Origin: CAMLDH01 sp966250375
GTDB taxonomy: Bacteria; Pseudomonadota; Gammaproteobacteria; Burkholderiales; Burkholderiaceae_D
Direction: 5' to 3'
DNA: 47,143 nucleotides
NCBI GenBank assembly: GCA_966250375.1
Contig: CBINHE010000025.1
Location: 1 to 47,143 of the forward strand
This document shows positions 35,277-43,213 of the stretch, piece after piece. The translations under genes and the position numbers were made by a program. Each line of letters starts with the position of its first letter. Position 1 is the stretch's first letter. Below the pieces are notes generated by a model. The model saw only the letters and a list, made by a program, of their open reading frames with translations, searched no databases and was not told where the DNA came from.

Positions 35277-35930
35277 TTAGCTTTGATAGAGATGATGTTG
35301 TTTTATGTAGTCTAGCACCGTGGCCGGGATCAGCAGGTCAAGCCGATCGCCGCGTTGGAGTGACGCTCGAATTTCCGTGGCTGAAATATCTACCGCCAAA
35401 CCTGACGCCAGATAACTTGAACCTTGGGACGTATTGTGAATCTGCGCCAGCGTGCCGGCACGGCGTGAAAATTCTCTGGCGACCGTTTCTGGTATGTGCG
35501 CCGCATCGATCGCGAATCCCGGCCGGGACGCGGCGCAGATATGCGCATAATCAAAAAGGCGCTGCCATTCTTGCCATGTATGCAACTGCCGTAACTGATC
35601 GGCGCCGATCAGAAACACGAGGGACGCATCCGGGCCCACTTCTGCGCGCAATGCACGCAGGGTATCGATCGTATAGGTCGCAGTGTTGCGCTCGATTTCC
35701 TGACGGTCAATGAAAACCGGGAATGCCTGGCCGGCAAAAGCGAGCTTGACCATTTTCATCCGGTCTTCAGCGGATGCTTCCAAACCATTTTTCTGCCATG
35801 GATTTCCGGCCGGGATGACACGCAATTCATCCGGCCCCAGCAGTTTGATAAAAAATTCCGCGAGGGCGACATGACCATTGTGAATCGGGTCAAAACTCCC
35901 TCCGAGAAGGGCAATACAGCGATGGGGCAC
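35277..35930 (-). CDS. nadD: Nicotinate-nucleotide adenylyltransferase (GTG start)
   Basis: 217-aa enzyme making deamido-NAD from nicotinate mononucleotide and ATP. Visible: CIALLGGSFDPIHNGHVALA with the (H/T)xGH signature HNGH, RVIPAGNPWQKN, FLIGADQLRQLHTWQEWQRL and ISATEIRASLQRGD (ISxTxxR). The frame is open 26 codons further upstream, but that part overlaps hemF. GTG at 35930 lies one base after the hemF stop and gives VPHRCIALLGG, matching the family start and length (about 213), so I choose it. It is translationally coupled to hemF. Confidence 0.9.
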   Translation of the reverse strand: MPHRCIALLGGSFDPIHNGHVALAEFFIKLLGPDELRVIPAGNPWQKNGLEASAEDRMKMVKLAFAGQAFPVFIDRQEIERNTATYTIDTLRALRAEVGPDASLVFLIGADQLRQLHTWQEWQRLFDYAHICAASRPGFAIDAAHIPETVAREFSRRAGTLAQIHNTSQGSSYLASGLAVDISATEIRASLQRGDRLDLLIPATVLDYIKQHHLYQS

Positions 35931-35931
35931 G

Positions 35932-36843
35932 CTACACCCAATCCTTGTGTACCAGGAAATCCGTATACAGTTTTGCTTCCGCGCTACCCGCTTCTGGCAT
36001 CCAGTCATAGCGCCATTTAACGACCGGGGGCAAGGACATCAGGATCGATTCAGTGCGCCCGCCCGACTGGAGGCCAAACAAGGTGCCGCGGTCGAATACC
36101 AGGTTGAATTCCACATACCGGCCGCGCCGATATGCTTGGAAATCGCGCTCACGTTCGCCATACGCCAATTCTTTGCGACGCTTTAAAAGCGGCGCATAGG
36201 CGTCGATGAAATGGTTGCCGACGCTTTGCATCATGGCAAAGCTTTGCTCGAACCCTGATTCGTTGAAGTCATCGAAAAAGATGCCGCCGACGCCGCGTGG
36301 TTCCTTGCGATGCTTCAGATAAAAATACTCGTCGCACCATTTCTTGAAGCGTGGATGCAAACCGTCACCGAATGGCGCCAATGCATCGCGGCAGGTCTGG
36401 TGAAAATGCCTCGCATCTTCCTCAAACCCGTAATACGGCGTCAAATCCATGCCGCCGCCAAACCACCAGACTGGCTCCTTGCCTTCTTCAATGGCGGTAA
36501 AAAAACGCACGTTCATGTGCACGGTCGGCACATACGGATTGCACGGGTGCAGTACCAGCGAAACGCCCATCGCCTCCCACCCGCGACCGGCAATTTCCGG
36601 CCGATTGGCGGCTGCCGACGGCGGTAAATTTTTACCGGTCACATGCGAAAAACCGACACCGCCACGCTCGAACACATTGCCGTTTTCGATAATGCGCGAA
36701 ATGCCGCCACCGCCTTCTGGCCGCTCCCATGCATCGTGACCAAACAATTTGCCATCAACTTCTTCAAGCGCTGCAACAATGCGTGCCTGCAGATCAAGCA
36801 AATAGGTTTTGACGGCGGATGGGGAGGATGCGGATGAAGTCAC
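35932..36843 (-). CDS. hemF: Oxygen-dependent coproporphyrinogen III oxidase
   Basis: 303-aa aerobic enzyme converting coproporphyrinogen III to protoporphyrinogen IX in heme synthesis. Visible: FERGGVGFSHVTGKNLPPSA, HPCNPYVPTVHMNVRFF, WWFGGGMDLTPYYGFEED and GGIFFDDFNESGFEQSF, then YVEFNLVFDRGTLFGLQSGG, all HemF signatures. Length is normal (E. coli 299). It lies 90 bp downstream of purD and abuts nadD. Confidence 0.96.
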   Translation of the reverse strand: MTSSASSPSAVKTYLLDLQARIVAALEEVDGKLFGHDAWERPEGGGGISRIIENGNVFERGGVGFSHVTGKNLPPSAAANRPEIAGRGWEAMGVSLVLHPCNPYVPTVHMNVRFFTAIEEGKEPVWWFGGGMDLTPYYGFEEDARHFHQTCRDALAPFGDGLHPRFKKWCDEYFYLKHRKEPRGVGGIFFDDFNESGFEQSFAMMQSVGNHFIDAYAPLLKRRKELAYGERERDFQAYRRGRYVEFNLVFDRGTLFGLQSGGRTESILMSLPPVVKWRYDWMPEAGSAEAKLYTDFLVHKDWV

Positions 36844-36933
36844 GGGTTATAAGCAAAAAGGCACAGCCGGGATTGTACCCTGCTGCGCCTTGATGTGACA
36901 GAACAGTGACGATACAACTACTATGCGACCGTA

Positions 36934-38208
36934 TCAGGTAGGTCGCTTCAGCGCGCGCCAACCAATATCGCGGCGGAATTGCATGCCGTCAAAATGAATC
37001 TGGTCGATCGCTTGATAGGCTTCTTTCTGCGCCATTTTCACACTGTCGCCCAAACCGACCACGCATAACACGCGACCGCCGGAAGTGGTTGGTGTATTGC
37101 CATTCAAGGTCGTGCCGGCGTGGAAAGTGACCTGATTTTCAGTCTCCTGCGGAATGCCGGAAATCACATCGCCTTTGCGCGGCGCATCTGGATAGCCAGC
37201 CGCCGCCATCACGACGCCCAAGGCGATGCGGCGATCCCATTCCAGTTCGACTTCATTCAACGTGCCGTTGACTGCATGTTCCACCACGTTCACAAGGTCG
37301 GTTTTCAGGCGCGCCATGATCGGCTGCGTTTCCGGGTCGCCCATGCGGCAATTGAATTCCAGCGTTTTTGCCTTGCCTTCGCCGTCGATCATCAGCCCTG
37401 CATACAGGAAGCCGGTAAACGGGATGCCGTCCTTGGCCATCCCCTGCACGGTTGGCACGATAATCTCTCGCATCACCTTCGCATGCAGTGCCGGCGTGAC
37501 AATTGGTGCCGGCGAGTATGCACCCATGCCGCCGGTATTCGGGCCTTCATCGTTATCCTGCAGGCGCTTGTGATCTTGGCTGGTGGCCAGCGGCAGGATA
37601 TTTTTGCCGTCCACCATGACGATGAAGCTGGCTTCTTCGCCGGACAGAAATTCTTCGATGACAACGCGCGCGCCGGCATCGCCCAGTCGGTTATTCGATA
37701 GCATCATGTCGATCGCGGCATGCGCTTCATTCAAGTTCATTGCAACGACGACACCCTTTCCGGCTGCCAGACCGTCGGCTTTGATCACAATCGGCGCGCC
37801 TTTGCGGCTGACGTAATCGTGCGCCTCGGCGGCATTGGAAAACGTCTGGTATTCCGCAGTCGGAATGCCGTGGCGTTGCATGAATGCCTTCGCGAAATCC
37901 TTCGAACTTTCCAGTTGCGCCGCTTCTTTGGTCGGGCCGAAAATCTTCAATCCCTGATTGCGGAAAATATTGACGATGCCGGCGGCCAATGGCGTTTCCG
38001 GACCAACCACAGTCAACGCGATATTTTCTTTTTGGGCAAATTGCGCTAGCCAGAGCGGGTCGGTGATCGGTACATTTTCCAGTCGCACGTCCAGCGCTGT
38101 GCCGCCGTTGCCTGGCGCTACATAAACCATTTGAATCCGTTCGGATTGCGCGAGCTTCCAAGCCAGGGCATGTTCACGGCCGCCTGAACCGACTACCAAA
38201 ATTTTCAT
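36934..38208 (-). CDS. purD: Phosphoribosylamine-glycine ligase
   Basis: 424-aa ATP-grasp enzyme for the second step of purine synthesis (GAR synthetase). Visible: MKILVVGSGGREHALAWKLA, VGPETPLAAGI, KIFGPTKEAAQLESSKDFAK, VIKADGLAAGKGVVVAMNL, the ATP-grasp core FLSGEEASFIVMVDG, and LEFNCRMGDPETQ with metal ligands. Full-length. It follows yebC by 60 bp on the same strand. Confidence 0.96.
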   Translation of the reverse strand: MKILVVGSGGREHALAWKLAQSERIQMVYVAPGNGGTALDVRLENVPITDPLWLAQFAQKENIALTVVGPETPLAAGIVNIFRNQGLKIFGPTKEAAQLESSKDFAKAFMQRHGIPTAEYQTFSNAAEAHDYVSRKGAPIVIKADGLAAGKGVVVAMNLNEAHAAIDMMLSNNRLGDAGARVVIEEFLSGEEASFIVMVDGKNILPLATSQDHKRLQDNDEGPNTGGMGAYSPAPIVTPALHAKVMREIIVPTVQGMAKDGIPFTGFLYAGLMIDGEGKAKTLEFNCRMGDPETQPIMARLKTDLVNVVEHAVNGTLNEVELEWDRRIALGVVMAAAGYPDAPRKGDVISGIPQETENQVTFHAGTTLNGNTPTTSGGRVLCVVGLGDSVKMAQKEAYQAIDQIHFDGMQFRRDIGWRALKRPT

Positions 38209-38268
38209 GAGGATGAATAAAAAACGGTTGCTTGAATAGGATTTCGAATCGGCGTGTAATGTGCCAAA

Positions 38269-38994
38269 TTACGCATCAATAACGGCGTTGGTATAGACTT
38301 CTTGCACGTCGTCCAAGTTTTCCAACGCATCGAGCAATTTTTGCATTTTGACTGCATCATCACCGGTAAAGACGGTCTCTGTGGACGGCTTCATCGTGAC
38401 TTCAGCCACTTCTGCCTTGAATCCGGCTTTTTCCAGCTTTTCCTTGATCGAGGAAAGGTCATGCGGCGGGCAAATGACTTCAATGCCGCCTTCATCGTCC
38501 GTCGCTACGTCTTCGGCGCCGGCGTCCAGCGCCGCTTCCATCAGTGCATCTTCATTGGTGCCCGGCGCAAAAAACATCTGACCGCAATGCGTAAACAGGA
38601 AGGCAACCGAACCCTCGGTGCCCATGTTGCCGCCAAATTTTGAAAACGCATGGCGCACTTCTGCGACGGTGCGCACCCGATTGTCAGTCATGCAGTCGAC
38701 AATGATTGCAGCGCCGTTGATGCCATACCCTTCGTAGCGAATTTCTTCATAGTTGGCGCCGTCGAGTCCGCCGGTACCGCGCTGGATCGCGCGCGCAACG
38801 TTGTCCTTCGGCATATTGGCATCGGCAGCTTTTTCCACCGCCAGGCGCAGGCGTGGGTTGGTGGCGATATCGCCGCCGCCCAAACGTGCACCGACCGTGA
38901 TTTCCTTGATCAAACGGGTCCAGATCTTGCCGCGCTTGGCATCGGTTGCCGCTTTTTTATGTTTGATGTTGGCCCATTTGCTATGTCCAGCCAT
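38269..38994 (-). CDS. YebC/PmpR family regulator/translation factor
   Basis: 241-aa protein of the YebC/TACO1 family, studied as DNA-binding regulators (PmpR) and, more recently, as factors relieving ribosome stalling at proline stretches. It begins MAGHSKWANIKHKKAATDAK, then GKIWTRLIKEITVGARLGGG and NMPKDNVARAIQRGTGGLDG, and the acidic middle GAEDVATDDEGGIEVICPP. Length matches E. coli YebC (246). It is the first gene of the minus-strand housekeeping run. Confidence 0.94.
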   Translation of the reverse strand: MAGHSKWANIKHKKAATDAKRGKIWTRLIKEITVGARLGGGDIATNPRLRLAVEKAADANMPKDNVARAIQRGTGGLDGANYEEIRYEGYGINGAAIIVDCMTDNRVRTVAEVRHAFSKFGGNMGTEGSVAFLFTHCGQMFFAPGTNEDALMEAALDAGAEDVATDDEGGIEVICPPHDLSSIKEKLEKAGFKAEVAEVTMKPSTETVFTGDDAVKMQKLLDALENLDDVQEVYTNAVIDA

Positions 38995-39263
38995 GGCGAC
39001 TCTTTCCTAGAGGTAAATTGGTGAGGGTATGCCGGTAGGGTGCTCGGAATTGGCGCAATCACGATTTGGGCGTCCCTGAAACAAGCCGCGATTTTACCAT
39101 ATGCACCTCTCTCAAAAACCGCCAAGATGTGCTATAGGCATGCAAAATCTGCTTCCGAGGGACAAGGCGAAGCGGCCGGGCTGGTGCCGTCAATAAGGAT
39201 GTTCATTGAATCTGTTGACCGCTATTAACAACAAGTAACCCGCTCCCCCTTTACAATCTGGGG
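38995..39263. promoter_or_regulatory. Divergent intergenic region yebC / DMT permease
   Basis: No gene is supported. A TACAAT at 39252-39257 ends 6 bp before the permease ATG, which would place initiation at or next to the start codon. No good -35 lies at 16-18 bp, and no Shine-Dalgarno at the usual spacing is present (only GGGG 1-4 nt before ATG). Confidence 0.3.
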
Positions 39264-40175
39264 ATGACTGCTACTACACTGACTCGTACCGCGCGACAAA
39301 CCTTCCTGGCTGGCTTGGCGATCGCAATTTCCGGTGCCGTTCTGTTCTCTACCAAAGCCATTGTTGCCAAATTAATCTATCGTTATCAGGTTGATGCAGT
39401 CACATTGATTGCATTTCGCATGCTGTTTTCTCTGCCGTTTTTCGCAGCAATTGCACTATGGAAAGCGAAAACAGAAGCGCCCTTGCGTGGTGGAGATCGG
39501 AGTCGCATCGTGGTACTGGGCTTGATTGGCTACTACTTGTCCAGTTTTCTCGACTTTCTGGGATTGCAATACATTTCCGCGGGGCTGGAACGTCTGATCC
39601 TGTTTCTGACGCCGTCTTTCGTGCTGTTGATTTCGGTCTTTTTTTTGAAGAAGAAAATCGGTGCTCTGGAATGGATGGCACTCGGCACTGCGTATCTGGG
39701 CACAGTGCTGGTATTCATTCACGACGCGAAACTGGGCGGCGCCAATATTGCGCTGGGCGGCACCTTCGTGTTGGCGAGCGCGCTGTCCTACGCACTCTAT
39801 TTATTGCTCTCCGGTGAATTGGTCCAGCGTGTCGGTGCATTGCGCTTGGTGGCATATGCGATGTGTGTGTCGAGCGCCGCATGTATCTTGCAGTTCTTTG
39901 CGTTGCACCCAGCTTCAATGTTGGTGCAGCCAAGCGCGGTTTACGGTTTGTCGCTAATTAATGCGGTTCTATGTACGGTATTGCCGGTGTTTCTGACCAT
40001 GATCGCAGTGGCGCGTATCGGTGCGTCAACCACATCCCAGGCCGGCATGATCGGTCCGGTTTCTACGTTGTTTTTAGGTGCCGTTATCTTGAGGGAGCCG
40101 ATTACCGGCATTCAATTGGCAGGCACTGCGTTGGTATTGGCTGGCATTTATTTGCTGTCCAAGAAAAAGACATAG
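39264..40175 (+). CDS. DMT-superfamily permease (EamA), second copy
   Basis: 303-aa inner-membrane protein with about ten helices in two EamA halves (LAGLAIAISGAVLFSTKAIV; the second from ALGGTFVLASALSYALYLLL). The helix ends GASTTSQAGMIGPVSTLFLG and GIQLAGTALVLAGIYLL are typical. It is not closely similar to the permease at 28957. The substrate is unknown. It is divergent from yebC and precedes mgsA by 120 bp. The ATG is chosen because no later Met precedes the first helix; the ribosome-binding signal is poor. Confidence 0.85.
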   Translation: MTATTLTRTARQTFLAGLAIAISGAVLFSTKAIVAKLIYRYQVDAVTLIAFRMLFSLPFFAAIALWKAKTEAPLRGGDRSRIVVLGLIGYYLSSFLDFLGLQYISAGLERLILFLTPSFVLLISVFFLKKKIGALEWMALGTAYLGTVLVFIHDAKLGGANIALGGTFVLASALSYALYLLLSGELVQRVGALRLVAYAMCVSSAACILQFFALHPASMLVQPSAVYGLSLINAVLCTVLPVFLTMIAVARIGASTTSQAGMIGPVSTLFLGAVILREPITGIQLAGTALVLAGIYLLSKKKT

Positions 40176-40295
40176 GGTGTTTCAATGGATTTGGCGCAGC
40201 ATCCGATAACACTCGACTTGATACGACCATTTATTCAGGACCGTTTTAAAATCAGTCAATTTCCTCTTTGTTAACAATGCGTACACGGAGACACG

Positions 40296-40697
40296 GTGAA
40301 AAAACGTATCGCACTAATTGCCCACGACAAGAAAAAAGACGACATGGTCGAATTGGCGGCCGAATATGCTGATTTCCTGCGTCAATGCATCCTGACGGCA
40401 ACTGGCACCACTGGCAAGCGCTTGGCGGAAGAGGTTGGACTCACGATCGAGCGCAAATTGTCCGGCCCTTTCGGCGGCGATTTGCAAATCAGCGCGGAAC
40501 TGGTGGAGGGCAAGATCGATTGCGTCGTCTTCTTGCGCGATCCCATGACGCCGCAGCCGCATGAGCCCGACATCAATGCATTAGTGCGGGCATGCGATGT
40601 GCATAACGTCGTATGCGCAACCAATATCTCGACTGCGCGGCTGGTGTTGTCGCAACTCCAGTCGCCTCGTCATTCGCATTCCCATTCGCAGTCTTGA
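40296..40697 (+). CDS. mgsA: Methylglyoxal synthase
   Basis: 133-aa cytoplasmic enzyme converting dihydroxyacetone phosphate to methylglyoxal and phosphate, a bypass that relieves sugar-phosphate stress. Visible: RIALIAHDKKKDDMVELAAE, TATGTTGKRLAEE with the phosphate loop, LSGPFGGDLQISAELVEG with the catalytic Asp (GPFGGD), FLRDPMTPQPHEPDINALVR and ATNISTARLVL. It ends with an unusual short tail SPRHSHSHSQS. GGAG lies about 8 nt before an ATG-less start: the codon at 40296 is GTG. The quinone oxidoreductase follows after 13 bp and probably shares its transcript. Confidence 0.92.
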   Translation: MKKRIALIAHDKKKDDMVELAAEYADFLRQCILTATGTTGKRLAEEVGLTIERKLSGPFGGDLQISAELVEGKIDCVVFLRDPMTPQPHEPDINALVRACDVHNVVCATNISTARLVLSQLQSPRHSHSHSQS

Positions 40698-40710
40698 TCA
40701 AGAAACCCCT

Positions 40711-41685
40711 ATGCCTAAAGCAATCAGAGTATTCAAAACCGGCGGCCCTGAAGTAATGGACTATGTTGATGTGGACGTCGGCGATCCCGGCCCCGGAGAA
40801 GCGCGCATGCGCCACGCTGCATGCGGACTGAATTACATCGATGTGTATTTTCGCAATGGTACTTATCCGCAACCGCTGCCGGCCGGTTTGGGTATGGAAG
40901 GCGCGGGTGTGGTCGAGGCGGTAGGGGAGGGTGTTTCACATATCAAGCCGGGCGACCGCGTTGCGTATGCAGGACGGCCGACCGGCGCCTACTCGGAAGT
41001 ACGCGTGATGCCAGCCGCGATCCTAGTGAAGCTGCCGGACTCGATCGATTTCGATACTGCTGCCGCGATGATGTTGCAAGGGTTGACGGTGCAATACCTG
41101 TTTCGGCGCACTTTTCCGCTGCGCGGCGGTGAAACCATCCTGTTTCATGCGGCTGCGGGCGGCGTCGGTTTGATCGCCTGCCAGTGGGCAAAAGCGCTGG
41201 GCGTGACTGTCATCGGCACGGTCGGTTCCGATGACAAGGCGGCATTGGCCAAGGCGCATGGTTGTACTTATACCATCAACTACAACAAAGAGAATTTTGT
41301 CGAACGTGTCAAGGAATTGACGGGCGGAAAAGGCGTGCCAGTGGTGTATGACTCGATCGGCAAGGATACGTTTGCCGGTTCGCTCGACTGCCTGGCGCCG
41401 CTCGGTATGATGGTAAGTTACGGCAGCGCTTCCGGACCGGTGCCACCGTTTACATTGAATGAACTTGCTTCGCGCGGCTCGCTCTTCATTACCCGCCCGA
41501 CGCTATTTACTTACACTGCCGAACGCGACGACTTGGAAGTGATGGCATCAGAACTGTTCGGCATGGTTGAAAACGGGAAAATCAAGATCGACATCAATCA
41601 GCGTTATGCGCTGAAAGATGTGGCGCAAGCGCATATTGACTTGGAGTCGCGCAAGACGACCGGCTCAACCATCCTGATTCCTTGA
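40711..41685 (+). CDS. NADPH:quinone oxidoreductase (MDR, Qor type)
   Basis: 324-aa zinc-free medium-chain dehydrogenase/reductase, reducing quinones or small carbonyls with NADPH. Visible: GPGEARMRHAACGLNYIDVY followed by FRNGTYPQPLP (the Qor -NYID-Y-R-G-Y block), GMEGAGVVEAVGEGV, the Rossmann loop HAAAGGVGLIACQWAKALG and IGTVGSDDKAALAKAHG. No catalytic-zinc Cys/His set is seen. The frame is open 38 codons upstream within mgsA, but the ATG at 40711 matches the family start. Proximity to mgsA suggests detoxification of reactive carbonyls, an inference. Confidence 0.9.
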   Translation: MPKAIRVFKTGGPEVMDYVDVDVGDPGPGEARMRHAACGLNYIDVYFRNGTYPQPLPAGLGMEGAGVVEAVGEGVSHIKPGDRVAYAGRPTGAYSEVRVMPAAILVKLPDSIDFDTAAAMMLQGLTVQYLFRRTFPLRGGETILFHAAAGGVGLIACQWAKALGVTVIGTVGSDDKAALAKAHGCTYTINYNKENFVERVKELTGGKGVPVVYDSIGKDTFAGSLDCLAPLGMMVSYGSASGPVPPFTLNELASRGSLFITRPTLFTYTAERDDLEVMASELFGMVENGKIKIDINQRYALKDVAQAHIDLESRKTTGSTILIP

Positions 41686-41694
41686 GGCCCTGAT

Positions 41695-41856
41695 ATGAAT
41701 GAGCAAGATCCGGTAGACAATCCCATGAATCACCCGGAGGAGCCGCCGATGGGGACAGACGATACGCCAAAATTCGGCCGTTTGTTGATCGTGCTGTTTC
41801 TTGCCGTGATGCTGATTGTGGCAATCACCTTGGGATCGGAAGCGTTCTATTCGTGA
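41695..41856 (+). CDS. Small 53-aa single-pass membrane protein
   Basis: An ATG at 41695, 9 bp after the quinone oxidoreductase stop, opens 53 codons: an acidic, Pro/Met-rich head (MNEQDPVDNPMNHPEEPPMG) and then one hydrophobic helix (LLIVLFLAVMLIVAITLG) ending SEAFYS. The head-plus-helix design, close spacing and clean stop support a real small membrane protein co-transcribed with the oxidoreductase. I do not recognise a family. A GGAG-like ribosome site is not obvious (gaggccctgat), so translation may depend on coupling. Confidence 0.55.
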   Translation: MNEQDPVDNPMNHPEEPPMGTDDTPKFGRLLIVLFLAVMLIVAITLGSEAFYS

Positions 41857-42083
41857 TGGTTCTGCGTCAGCGCAAGGAGCACACGCGGCAAGGAACAATG
41901 GCCGTGGTGGATGAAAATCCAACCGAATTACTTACGACGATTTGATGAACGGGCAAGACCAGAGCCCGCTCTTGCTGGTAGTCAATGAACTGGCACAGAG
42001 TTTTCGCAATCAGACTGCGGTGATTACGCCGCTAATGCGTCGCCGAGTAATGCACTCTTGGACGGCGAAGAAGTCGCTTGCAT
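41857..42083. other. Intergenic region, no supported gene
   Basis: Several short frames exist but none has a recognisable pattern. A 6-bp inverted repeat (GCAAGA and TCTTGC) lies at about 41949-41971 without a following T run and could form a weak terminator between the convergent small gene and lipoprotein gene. Confidence 0.3.
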
Positions 42084-42716
42084 TCAATCTTTCATTTTCA
42101 ATTCGATACGGCGGGTCTCGCCGTTCCGAGCCGGAAAGCCATCAAAAGCGCTGCGCACCATGTAGGGCATGACAGCCGCGAGTGACCCGTTGCGCCCCTC
42201 ACTGTCAACCGTGACGTCATATAGTTTTTTCGAATCCGATACACGGGAAAGGAGCACCCGCAATTGGCGCTTATATAGCGTATAGCTTTCGTCGCGATAC
42301 TCCGTCATCGGTGGGCTATACCAGGACGGACCGTACAAAGGGCCATAATAGCCATCCCATCTTGGATAATAGAAGGGATACGCGCCATACCAGAACGGAT
42401 CGACGATCACAGGTTGGACTACGCGGACATCGCGCCCCTGGATGCTGTAACGTATGGTCACCTTCAGCGCCGGTGATTGTGCGGCAGTTGCTTCCGCAAA
42501 GCCGAGGCGCTGCAACTCGGTACGCACCAGATTTTCATATGCACGATACTCCAGATCGTTGTTCTGATCCCGGCTGCGTTCGAATACGAATGGCTGGCCC
42601 TGCACATCGGTTGGCCAATCCTGAAATACCGTCACATTGCTTCGTATGGTCGGACCAGCGCAACCAGCGAACAGCGTGCTCAAGGCAATAAGAGAAACCA
42701 GCATCCAGAGTCTCAT
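42084..42716 (-). CDS. DUF4136-type lipoprotein
   Basis: 210-aa predicted lipoprotein. The N-terminal signal MRLWMLVSLIALSTLFAGCA contains the lipobox LFAGC, so lipidation at Cys19 is expected, with export to the periplasm or outer membrane. The body fits DUF4136 (FVFERSRDQNNDLEYRAYEN, LVRTELQRLGF, LKVTIRYSIQGRDVRVVQPV). It has an aromatic, Tyr/Pro/Gly-rich central stretch (about residues 115-150) with repeated YYGPLYGPSWY-like segments. Its role is unknown. A second small lipoprotein gene lies just upstream on the same strand. Confidence 0.75.
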   Translation of the reverse strand: MRLWMLVSLIALSTLFAGCAGPTIRSNVTVFQDWPTDVQGQPFVFERSRDQNNDLEYRAYENLVRTELQRLGFAEATAAQSPALKVTIRYSIQGRDVRVVQPVIVDPFWYGAYPFYYPRWDGYYGPLYGPSWYSPPMTEYRDESYTLYKRQLRVLLSRVSDSKKLYDVTVDSEGRNGSLAAVMPYMVRSAFDGFPARNGETRRIELKMKD

Positions 42717-42804
42717 TACATTCTCCCGATGAAAGGATGTTCATCATAGGCGCAGCGCAGGATTTTTTCGTTACATTTTGTAGCCGCAGCAGCAAGCAAG
42801 TACT

Positions 42805-43146
42805 TCACCTTGGATTTTCAAAAAAGATATAGTTCGAGCCGTAATCGCTGATTTCGAAATACACTTTTTTCTCGCCAGTGTCGACCGCCATGTTGAAATT
42901 CTCGTCGAGGATCCCATACCCGTAGCGATAGGACCGCGGCTGATGGTCGTCGGTCCCGAGTGCAGTGGAAATTTTGTCGATACGGATGAAGCGGCGCATC
43001 AGCTTGTCGCCGGCATAAAACTCCAGCACGCCATTGGTGCCGGTCCAGTTTTGTACTGTGCGGCTAATTTTGTTTTGCTGTTCCTCTGTGCACGATGTCA
43101 ATGCAAATGCGGCAGCAATCAGCAAGGATGCGGAAGTGCGTTTCAT
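42805..43146 (-). CDS. Small hypothetical lipoprotein
   Basis: 113-aa protein with signal MKRTSASLLIAAAFALTSCT and lipobox LTSC (lipidated Cys19). The mature part is short and mostly polar (NGVLEFYAGDKLMRRFIRID, KKVYFEISDYGSNYIFFENP), suggesting a small beta-rich fold. I do not recognise a family. It is divergent from pepN and precedes the DUF4136 lipoprotein on the same strand by 88 bp. Confidence 0.75.
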   Translation of the reverse strand: MKRTSASLLIAAAFALTSCTEEQQNKISRTVQNWTGTNGVLEFYAGDKLMRRFIRIDKISTALGTDDHQPRSYRYGYGILDENFNMAVDTGEKKVYFEISDYGSNYIFFENPR

Positions 43147-43213
43147 GTAAGGCTCCGTTGATTGGTAAAATGGGATTCTGCTTCATTTTCTCAGGCATTT
43201 TAAATTTCCCTCT

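Noticed and set aside
41942..42172. 76-codon plus-strand open frame
   Set aside because: Overlaps the end of the DUF4136 lipoprotein gene on the other strand and shows no recognisable pattern or ribosome site.
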